DNA of 64,000 nt from positions 37,202-101,201 of the forward strand of contig CAYGPR010000008.1 in assembly GCA_964351985.1 (NCBI GenBank). Direction: 5' to 3'. The DNA comes from Meishania sp964351985 (GTDB lineage: Bacteria; Bacteroidota; Bacteroidia; Flavobacteriales; Flavobacteriaceae). Below, one piece after another: positions 57,572-64,000 of this stretch. Below the pieces are notes generated by a model. The model was not told where the DNA came from, made no database searches, and worked only from the letters and a program-made list of their open reading frames with translations. Within the stretch, counting starts at the first letter, position 1, and each line of letters starts with the position of its first letter. The position numbers were made by a program, and so were the translations under genes.

Positions 57572-58498
57572 ATGAAAGTAACCATAGTGGGTGCAGGTGC
57601 CGTTGGGGCGAGTTGTGCGGAGTATATCGCAATAAAGAATTTCGCCTCGGAAGTCGTTTTGTTGGACATAAAAGAGGGATATGCCGAAGGAAAGGCTATG
57701 GATCTGATGCAATGCGCCTCGTTGAACAGTTTTGACACCAAGATTACTGGTGTGACCAACGACTATTCAAAAACGGCAGGAAGCGATATCGCCGTCATTA
57801 CCTCAGGTATTCCCCGTAAACCCGGTATGACACGTGAAGAACTTATAGGTATCAACGCCGGTATTGTAAAAACGGTCTCTTCGAACCTTATCGAGCATTC
57901 ACCGAATGTGACGCTGATCGTTGTAAGTAACCCAATGGATACGATGACCTATTTGGTACACAAAACGACGAATTTGCCCAAAAATAAAATCATTGGCATG
58001 GGCGGTGCTTTGGACAGTGCCCGGTTCAAATACCGTTTGGCTGAAGCCATGGAGGCCCCAATTTCCGATATTGACGGAATGGTTATCGGTGGCCATAGCG
58101 ATACGGGAATGGTTCCCTTAATCTCGCATGCCACTCGAAATAGCATCAAGGTTTCTGAGTTTCTTTCCTCGGAACGCTTGTCACAAGTAGCCGAAGATAC
58201 CAAGGTAGGTGGTGCCACGTTGACCAAATTGTTGGGCACTAGTGCATGGTACGCCCCGGGGGCCGCAGTTTCTAGTCTAGTTCAGGCCATTGCCTGTGAC
58301 CAGAAGAAAATGTTTCCGTGCTCTACTTTTTTAGAAGGTGAATACGGGTTGAACGATATCTGCATTGGTGTACCGGTGATCTTGGGCAAAAATGGTATCG
58401 AGAAGATTGTCGATGTTCCGTTGAGCGATGCAGAGAAGGCAAAAATGCAAGAAAGTGCGGCCGGTGTCACAAAAACCAACGGACTGTTAGAACTCTAA
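57572..58498 (+). CDS. mdh: Malate dehydrogenase
   Basis: 308 residues, LDH-like MDH of the kind found in Bacteroidota. It interconverts malate and oxaloacetate with NAD. Nucleotide-binding GAGAVGASCAEYIAIK with Asp in VVLLDIKEG; substrate-loop arginines in SGIPRKPGMTREELIGINAG; VVSNPMDTMTYLVHK; the catalytic His in IGGHSDTGMVPL. Cytoplasmic TCA-cycle enzyme. Monocistronic with the terminator at 58525-58566. Confidence 0.96.
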   Translation: MKVTIVGAGAVGASCAEYIAIKNFASEVVLLDIKEGYAEGKAMDLMQCASLNSFDTKITGVTNDYSKTAGSDIAVITSGIPRKPGMTREELIGINAGIVKTVSSNLIEHSPNVTLIVVSNPMDTMTYLVHKTTNLPKNKIIGMGGALDSARFKYRLAEAMEAPISDIDGMVIGGHSDTGMVPLISHATRNSIKVSEFLSSERLSQVAEDTKVGGATLTKLLGTSAWYAPGAAVSSLVQAIACDQKKMFPCSTFLEGEYGLNDICIGVPVILGKNGIEKIVDVPLSDAEKAKMQESAAGVTKTNGLLEL

Positions 58499-58524
58499 CG
58501 GCTTCTTGCGGAATACAATTTTAG

Positions 58525-58566
58525 AACGTCCCTTCCCCATGGTCATGGTGAGGGGACGTTTTGTTT
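58525..58566 (+). terminator. mdh terminator
   Basis: AACGTCCC (58525-58532) pairs with GGGACGTT (58553-58560), with a G-T-containing inner extension, then a T-rich run. Confidence 0.8.
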
Positions 58567-58588
58567 TTCATGTTTACCTATAAATATA

Positions 58589-58619
58589 TTGTCAATTCAT
58601 AGGGTAAATCATATATTTG
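58589..58619 (+). promoter_or_regulatory. secDF promoter
   Basis: TTG at 58589-58591 and TATATTTG at 58612-58619, 20 bp apart, fit the Bacteroidota housekeeping pattern. The start codon is 40 bp further on. Confidence 0.75.
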
Positions 58620-58659
58620 CACGCTGTTAATAAAAGCATCTCAAACATAAACGTAACCC

Positions 58660-61623
58660 ATGCAGAATAAAGGACTTATAAAGCTTTTTGCACTCCTCTT
58701 CGGTCTAGTGAGTATCTATCAATTATCCTATACTTTCATAACCAGTAAGGTCGAAAACGAAGCGGAAGTCTTTGCCGCAAGTAGAATTTCCGATTCGGAG
58801 GAGGACTATGTTTCAAAGCGCGAAGCTTTAGAGGGAAGCTATTTGGATTCCATAGGAGGTAACCCGATATTAGGCTTTACCGACTACAACGAGGCCAAGA
58901 AAAAAGAATTGAACAAAGGTCTTGACCTTAAAGGAGGTATAAACGTTACCCTTCAAATTTCTATCAAGGATATCTTGAAAGGTCTTGCCAACAATACCAA
59001 AAATCCAATTTTCAACAAGGCCTTGGCCGATGCCGATGTTGCTTCAAAGAGTAGTGATGATACCTATATCGATTTGTTTTTCCAAGCTTTCGATAACATT
59101 AAGGGAGATGCCAAACTGGCCTCTCCGGATATTTTTGCAAACAAGACGTTAAGCGACGAAGTCAATTTTCAAATGGGCGATGATGAGGTAAAGCCTATCA
59201 TTCGTAGAAAAATAGATGAATCCATTGTTTCTGCATTTGAAGTATTGCGCGAGCGTATCGATGGTTTCGGAGTAACACAACCGAATATTCAAAGAGAGGG
59301 TAACTCAGGACGTATTTTGGTTGAACTGCCTGGTGCCAGGGATATTGCTCGAGCCCAAGATCTACTTTCAAGTACGGCCCAATTGGAGTTTTGGGAAACC
59401 TATCCACAAAACAATCCTAGTTTTAGCCAATTTATAGTTGCTGCCAATGACAAGTTGAAGACCATGGTCGATACGACACAGGTCGAAGAGCCTATAAAGG
59501 AGGAATCTGAAATTGATTCGTTGCTTTCCGATGTCGCTTCCGATTCTTTGGATCTTGCCAGCCAGGTGAATCCTTTGTTCGATTTGTTGATTCCGGCAAA
59601 TCCTGGTAGCCATGCCATGTTCAGGGCGGCTATAAAGGATACTGCCAAAGTAGGGGCATACCTGCGCATGCCCGAAATTCGACGCTTGCTTCCCGCCGAT
59701 ATACAGTTTACCAAATTTGTATGGGAACGTCCGCCAACGCCCGAAACCGAAGTTGTAGACCTTTTTGCCTTAAAATCGAATAGGGATGGTATCCCAAGAA
59801 TAAGTGGTGATGTGGTCAGTGATGCGAGGGATGAATTCGTAAACGGTAAACCGGCCGTTACCATGGCCATGAACACAAAAGGTGCCAAAGAATGGGAAAA
59901 ATTGACCGGCGACGCCTATACAAACCAGACAGGTATTGCCATTGTGCTGGACAATAAAGTATATACAGCACCAGGAGTTTCTTCGGGGCCGATTTCAGGA
60001 GGAAGGTCTGAAATAACGGGTGTATTTACAGTGAACGAGACCAAAGATATTGCGAATGTACTACGGGCAGGTAAATTGCCGGCATCAGCGGAAATTATCC
60101 AATCTACCATTGTGGGACCTTCCTTGGGTCAAGAGGCTATAGACAGTGGTTTTATGTCATTTATGCTTGCTATGGCCATTGTTTTGGTCTGGATGATTTT
60201 CTATTATGGCAAGGCCGGTGCTTTTGCCGATATTGCTTTGTTGCTGAACATTCTATTGATTTTCGGAGTGTTGACAAGTTTGAATGCCGTATTGACATTA
60301 CCGGGTATTGCAGGTATCGTTTTGACCATCGGTATGTCGGTCGATGCCAACGTACTGATTTTTGAAAGGATAAAAGAAGAACTCGCAAAAGGAAAAGGCA
60401 AGGCACAAGCAGTTGCTGATGGTTTCGACAATGCGCTATCTTCGATTTTGGATGCCAATATTACGACGGGTCTAACCGCCTTGATATTATTCGTGTTCGG
60501 TTCGGGGCCTATCAAAGGTTTTGCCACGACCTTATTGATCGGTATCGTTACCTCATTGTTCACGGCAATCTTTATTACTAGATTGTTGGTCGATTGGTAT
60601 ATCGGTGGTAAAGGAAGAACCTTGGATTTTTCAACCGCCTTGACAAAGAACCTCTTCAAGAACATCAATATCGATTTTTTAGGCAAACGAAAGATAGCTT
60701 ACATTTTTTCTGCTATTTTGTTGGGTATAGGTATTTTTTCATTAATGACCAATAGTCTGCAGCAAGGTGTTGATTTTGTAGGTGGCCGTTCATACCAGAT
60801 TCGTTTTCAGAACGAAGTAAACCCATCTGAAATAGCATCTGAGCTTAATACGGTCTTTGGTAGTGGTACGAACGTAAAAGAATTTGGTGACGCCAATCAA
60901 ATAAAGCTCACAACCCCTTATAAAGTAGATGTTGAAGGCGTTGAAGTAGATAATGAGATTCAGGATAAGTTGTTTACCGCATTGCAGAAATATTTGCCCG
61001 ATGGAATCACTAAATCTGATTTTATCACGGGTAGTGGTGAAAAATCCATTGGTATCATGCAATCTGTGAAGGTAGGACCGACCATTGCCGATGACATTAA
61101 GAAAAATGCCTTTTTAGCGATTATAGGTTCTTTGGCCGTAGTGTTTTTGTACATTCTTTTACGATTTAGAAAATGGCAATTTTCGTTAGGCGCAGTAGCG
61201 GCTGTTTTTCATGATGTTTTAATCGTTTTAGGTGTTTTCTCTCTCTTCGGAAAGATTATGCCTTTCAATATGGAAATAGACCAGGCCTTTATTGCAGCTA
61301 TTCTAACGGTAATAGGTTACTCTTTGAACGATACCGTGGTGGTCTTTGACCGTATTCGAGAGATTATCAACGAAAAAGGGTGGAAATCAGGTGTTAATAC
61401 TAATCTGGCCTTGAACAGTACCTTAAGCCGAACCTTGAATACCTCGCTGACTACCTTGGTCGTGCTTTTGGCCATCTTTATTTTTGGTGGAGAATCACTT
61501 CGAGGATTTATGTTCGCTATGATAGTTGGTATAATAGTAGGTACCTATTCGTCGCTTTTTATTGCGACCCCTATTATGTTTGATTTCTTGAAAAAGAGTG
61601 TAAAATTGGGTGAAGTAAAGTAG
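58660..61623 (+). CDS. secDF: Fused protein-export membrane protein SecDF
   Basis: 987 residues, SecD and SecF in one chain, normal for Bacteroidota. It uses the proton gradient to pull preproteins from the SecYEG channel. SecD part: LDLKGGINVTLQI, periplasmic region with ERIDGFGVTQPNIQREG and RILVELPGARD, and membrane block MSVDANVLIFERIKEELAKG. SecF part begins near residue 690 (VDFVGGRSYQIRF), with VIGYSLNDTVVVFDRIREI. Twelve membrane segments in all. Its large Asp/Glu/Ser-rich periplasmic insert (about 270-300) is a lineage trait. Confidence 0.98.
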   Translation: MQNKGLIKLFALLFGLVSIYQLSYTFITSKVENEAEVFAASRISDSEEDYVSKREALEGSYLDSIGGNPILGFTDYNEAKKKELNKGLDLKGGINVTLQISIKDILKGLANNTKNPIFNKALADADVASKSSDDTYIDLFFQAFDNIKGDAKLASPDIFANKTLSDEVNFQMGDDEVKPIIRRKIDESIVSAFEVLRERIDGFGVTQPNIQREGNSGRILVELPGARDIARAQDLLSSTAQLEFWETYPQNNPSFSQFIVAANDKLKTMVDTTQVEEPIKEESEIDSLLSDVASDSLDLASQVNPLFDLLIPANPGSHAMFRAAIKDTAKVGAYLRMPEIRRLLPADIQFTKFVWERPPTPETEVVDLFALKSNRDGIPRISGDVVSDARDEFVNGKPAVTMAMNTKGAKEWEKLTGDAYTNQTGIAIVLDNKVYTAPGVSSGPISGGRSEITGVFTVNETKDIANVLRAGKLPASAEIIQSTIVGPSLGQEAIDSGFMSFMLAMAIVLVWMIFYYGKAGAFADIALLLNILLIFGVLTSLNAVLTLPGIAGIVLTIGMSVDANVLIFERIKEELAKGKGKAQAVADGFDNALSSILDANITTGLTALILFVFGSGPIKGFATTLLIGIVTSLFTAIFITRLLVDWYIGGKGRTLDFSTALTKNLFKNINIDFLGKRKIAYIFSAILLGIGIFSLMTNSLQQGVDFVGGRSYQIRFQNEVNPSEIASELNTVFGSGTNVKEFGDANQIKLTTPYKVDVEGVEVDNEIQDKLFTALQKYLPDGITKSDFITGSGEKSIGIMQSVKVGPTIADDIKKNAFLAIIGSLAVVFLYILLRFRKWQFSLGAVAAVFHDVLIVLGVFSLFGKIMPFNMEIDQAFIAAILTVIGYSLNDTVVVFDRIREIINEKGWKSGVNTNLALNSTLSRTLNTSLTTLVVLLAIFIFGGESLRGFMFAMIVGIIVGTYSSLFIATPIMFDFLKKSVKLGEVK

Positions 61624-61641
61624 TTAGTAAAAATTATAAAT

Positions 61642-61692
61642 AAAAGAACCGTTTTGACCCTGTGAGAAGTTAATGGGCAAAACGGTTCTTTT
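61642..61692. terminator. Bidirectional terminator between secDF and the ABC gene
   Basis: A 15-bp perfect stem: AAAAGAACCGTTTTG (61642-61656) with its complement at 61678-61692. It can end both convergent transcripts. Confidence 0.9.
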
Positions 61693-62927
61693 TATTTTAC
61701 CCTTCCTGTAGATCCATTTTCACCCATAGTAAGCTCATAAACATAATCCGAATGAAGGTCTCGTTCCTTTCTGTGGGAGACGAAAACAATGGCCGTATCA
61801 CTTTCTTTTGCAAATTTGTTGACCAGGGCAACAAAAAGAAATGCACTAGCATCGTCAAGTCCGGCCGTAGGTTCATCTAAAATTAACAATAATGGATGCT
61901 TTACCATGGCCCTCACGGTCATGACCAATCGTTTTTGACCCATGGTCAGGTCATGGAAGAGATTATCTTTTTTGTTCCACATGCCTGTAAGTTCTAGCCA
62001 TTCTTTTGCCAATCGAGTTTGAGCCTCGGACGGTCTGACATAGAGACCTATAGAATCGGTAAGGCCAGAAATCAACATATTCTCGACGGTATGGTATCCC
62101 ATAAATTTATCCGTCATAGCCGGGGTAAAGTACCCGATACGTTTTTTAATTTCCCATACACTTTCGCCACTTCCCTTTTTTTGCCCGAAGATGTAAAGAT
62201 CTTGACCGTACCCTTTGGGATTTTCTCCGGTAATCATCGATAGTAGGGTTGTTTTACCACTTCCGTTTTTTCCTCTAAGCTCCCAGAAACTCCCTTTTTT
62301 AATCTTCCAATCGATATTGTTAAGAATAGGTTTTTCTGAATAAGAAACATTCACATGGTTAAGTTCAATGAGTAGATTGTCTTCAAAGTCCATTTTATCA
62401 ATTGGCGACGGAATGGTACGATCAAAGATTTCCGAAGGGGTACTAATTCTGGCCTCCTTGACCGTTGCGTAGAATTTTAAGTCGGTATTTTCAAGTCTGG
62501 CAAATGTGTTGACAAAGGGTAGAAGATCTGATGTTCTGCTAATAAGCTGTACAATGAAGGTATTTTGGCCTATTTTCTGTAGTTGCTGTGAGAAATCTTC
62601 TTGGGAAACGGTATCTAGATTATCAAAGGGATTGTCTAAAATAATGAACTCCGGATTGCTTTTGAGAACATGATTTAAAAGCGCCTTTTTCTGTTCTCCA
62701 CTAGAGCGGGTGGTAAGACTTTGAAAGGTATCGGATTGAATCGTTTTAATTCCATGCCGTTCTTCTTCATCTATAAATTGTTCCAATGCCAATTTCGAGA
62801 ATAATGCACCATGTAGGCCATTGAGCTCTTCGAAACCAGTAATAGTACCATTATTTAAAAGCCCATCTATCAGGTTGCTTTTATCGGAGGTATTATCTAT
62901 GAAAATGGCCCAATGTTTTTTTGTCAT
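61692..62927 (-). CDS. ABC ATPase with two nucleotide-binding domains (ModF-like)
   Basis: 411 residues, soluble, two ATPase halves. The C-terminal half is complete: GKNGSGKTTLLSMI, signature LTMGQKRLVMTVRAM, Walker B LLILDEPTAGLDD and FVSHR. The N-terminal half is degenerate: it has SSGEQKKALLNHVLK and FIILDNPFDNLD but no clear Walker A. The arrangement is that of ModF/PhrA-type proteins and some ribosome-linked ABC-F relatives; no permease is encoded nearby. The start overlaps the GNAT stop by 4 bp (ATGA), so it is translationally coupled. Confidence 0.85.
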   Translation of the reverse strand: MTKKHWAIFIDNTSDKSNLIDGLLNNGTITGFEELNGLHGALFSKLALEQFIDEEERHGIKTIQSDTFQSLTTRSSGEQKKALLNHVLKSNPEFIILDNPFDNLDTVSQEDFSQQLQKIGQNTFIVQLISRTSDLLPFVNTFARLENTDLKFYATVKEARISTPSEIFDRTIPSPIDKMDFEDNLLIELNHVNVSYSEKPILNNIDWKIKKGSFWELRGKNGSGKTTLLSMITGENPKGYGQDLYIFGQKKGSGESVWEIKKRIGYFTPAMTDKFMGYHTVENMLISGLTDSIGLYVRPSEAQTRLAKEWLELTGMWNKKDNLFHDLTMGQKRLVMTVRAMVKHPLLLILDEPTAGLDDASAFLFVALVNKFAKESDTAIVFVSHRKERDLHSDYVYELTMGENGSTGRVK

Positions 62928-63442
62928 TGACGAACTCTAAAAATATGTGTGGGGTTACCTTTGTACTTAGTGGTTTTATCAAGTCGCATACCCATGGCAA
63001 GGGCTACTTTTTGGGATGGAACATTCTTGATATGGATAATGGAAATCAAGGATTCACTCAAATCGTTATCAAAAGCGAATTCTTTACATTGTTTTGAAGC
63101 TTCTGTAGCAAAACCTTGTCGCCAATATTTTGGTAGGATGGAATATCCGATTTCCAGCTCCTTTTCACCGTCAACTTCCTGCACTAGTAATCCACATTGT
63201 CCGATGAAGTCTCCTGTTTTTTTACAAATCAAAGCATTCAACCCTCCCGTTCCGTTTTCATAGCGATGGAAAACCCTATTGAACCAATCTTGACAGGCGA
63301 TAATGGGATCCGGATTTTCCCCGAACCAGTGTTCGGTGCTCAAAGGGTTCTGATGAAAGGATAGCCAGGTGTCAAAGTCATCAGGCGTAAGTTTTCTGAA
63401 TTTCAAGCGTTCCGTTTCCTGATCCTCAAGCAGCAAATTCAT
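62924..63442 (-). CDS. GNAT-family N-acetyltransferase
   Basis: 172 residues. RimJ/RimL-type GNAT fold: ETERLKFRKLTPDDFDTW, the acetyl-CoA loop region LEIGYSILPKYWRQGFATEA (R/Q-x-x-G-x-A) and NVPSQKVALAMGMRLDKTTK. It acetylates an amine of unknown identity. Middle gene of a three-gene unit; it overlaps both neighbours by 4 bp. Confidence 0.9.
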   Translation of the reverse strand: MNLLLEDQETERLKFRKLTPDDFDTWLSFHQNPLSTEHWFGENPDPIIACQDWFNRVFHRYENGTGGLNALICKKTGDFIGQCGLLVQEVDGEKELEIGYSILPKYWRQGFATEASKQCKEFAFDNDLSESLISIIHIKNVPSQKVALAMGMRLDKTTKYKGNPTHIFRVRQ

Positions 63443-63933
63443 TGCTTTAATCTTTTAAATTCGATGCTGTCACCCACATCCAACGACCATTTTTCAACGA
63501 GCCCTGCATTGACCTCCAGTACGTATTGAACGGGCACTTTAGATGAAAGGCCTCTTTCGGTCAAGGGTTGGGCATTTTCTTGATAGCTGGCGACTTTCAA
63601 ATCCGCATCTACGAAGATAATGTCTAGAGGGAATTCGGTATTCTTCATGTAAAAGGAGTGCATGGCTTCCTTTGGAAAAATAAAGAACATACCCTCATCA
63701 TTTTCCATCGATGTTCGGTACATGAGTCCGGTCTGAGTCTCGTATTCCGTTTCGGCAAACTCTATATCAAGTTTGATGAATAATGAATCACTATTCTTAT
63801 TGAAGATAGATAGTTCCCCTTCTTTGGTAAATACAACCGGTTCGGTGGTAACGACCTTCTTCGGTTCGTTTTTGCAAGAGCTGCCCAATAATATTGTCGG
63901 AACGATAAAATATAAAATGAATCTAAACTTCAT
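63439..63933 (-). CDS. DUF192 lipoprotein
   Basis: 164 residues. Lipobox LGSSC (Cys20). The DUF192 core follows: LDIEFAETEYETQTGLMYRT, MFFIFPKEAMHSFYMKNTEF, PLDIIFVDADLKV and VPVQYVLEVNAGLVEKWSLD. A small beta fold, exported, of unknown function. First gene of the DUF192-GNAT-ABC operon, preceded by a heptamer array. Confidence 0.92.
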   Translation of the reverse strand: MKFRFILYFIVPTILLGSSCKNEPKKVVTTEPVVFTKEGELSIFNKNSDSLFIKLDIEFAETEYETQTGLMYRTSMENDEGMFFIFPKEAMHSFYMKNTEFPLDIIFVDADLKVASYQENAQPLTERGLSSKVPVQYVLEVNAGLVEKWSLDVGDSIEFKRLKQ

Positions 63934-63950
63934 GAAAATCCTTAATTTTC

Positions 63951-64000
63951 CTAACTCCTAACTCCTAACTCCTAACTCCTAACTCCTAACTCCTAACTCC
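63951..64000. repeat. Heptamer tandem repeat (CTAACTC)n at the window edge
   Basis: Seven perfect 7-bp units CTAACTC run from 63951 to 63999 and may continue past the window. It starts 17 bp before the DUF192 start codon. It reads GAGTTAG in the sense direction of that gene. Confidence 0.95.

Noticed and set aside
63951..64000. Possible CRISPR array or attachment site
   Set aside because: The repeat unit is 7 bp with no spacers; it is a simple tandem repeat. No cas gene or integrase is present.

Overview
The window is a chromosomal segment from a bacterium of the phylum Bacteroidota, almost certainly a marine Flavobacteriaceae (Zobellia/Maribacter/Arenibacter-like). The grounds are a type B type-IX-secretion sorting domain at the left edge, start sites preceded by A-rich leaders with no Shine-Dalgarno sequence, promoters with the Bacteroidota -7 element TAnnTTTG, many lipoproteins, fused SecDF, TonB-type barrels, a LytS/LytTR two-component pair and sulfatases. 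No tRNA, rRNA, CRISPR array, transposase or prophage gene was seen. A run of ten N at 33077-33086 marks an assembly gap.

Layout. 1-5.4 kb: end of a secreted T9SS protein, a PHP phosphoesterase, a small operon (membrane protein, winged-helix regulator, Coq4-like protein, DUF1361 protein) carrying a repeated palindromic operator, a DUF1801 protein and a serine hydrolase. 5.8-18.6 kb: two sulfatases, a transglutaminase-like protein with its catalytic residues lost, kdsA, two paralogous barrel-like proteins, typA with a structured leader, a multiply frameshifted DUF1905 pseudogene, a ROK sugar kinase, a second serine hydrolase and a membrane-anchored Nudix protein. 18.7-24.7 kb: a LytTR response regulator and histidine kinase, divergent from an EF-hand lipoprotein, a CotH-like lipoprotein, a YHYH protein, a MORN-type lipoprotein and a SCO copper chaperone. 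24.7-31.9 kb: ftsE, a 1007-residue TPR protein, a TonB-type barrel and an OmpA-family protein.

32.2-39.2 kb is the most unusual part. Two tandem regulators combine a DUF4242 (nickel-binding-like) domain, a degenerate class III cyclase fold and an AraC DNA-binding domain. They precede an operon for a di-haem thiosulfate dehydrogenase (TsdA), a Tat-exported DsrE-like protein, a periplasmic DsrE protein and a TauE/SafE exporter, then an acyl-CoA dehydrogenase-like flavoprotein. The promoter regions of tsdA and of the flavoprotein share a long palindrome (perfect before tsdA) followed by a TTTGAA-CAAAA-like box; the box also occurs twice before the regulators. This suggests one regulon for inorganic or organic sulfur oxidation under an undescribed type of sensor.

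39.5-52.5 kb: a further AraC regulator, a secreted HEGRH-motif protein, a cold-shock protein, a DUF1028 protein, an XRE/DUF2975 pair with a candidate operator, a NYN/LOTUS protein, a cysteine-cluster protein, a DUF885 peptidase-like lipoprotein, an amidohydrolase, a DUF2911 protein and asnB. 52.9-64 kb: gyrB, an outer-membrane-like protein, a 56-residue membrane peptide gene with a decayed tandem copy, a small lipoprotein, mdh, secDF, and an overlapping DUF192-GNAT-ABC operon. Heptamer tandem repeats lie in four intergenic regions, each just upstream of a gene.
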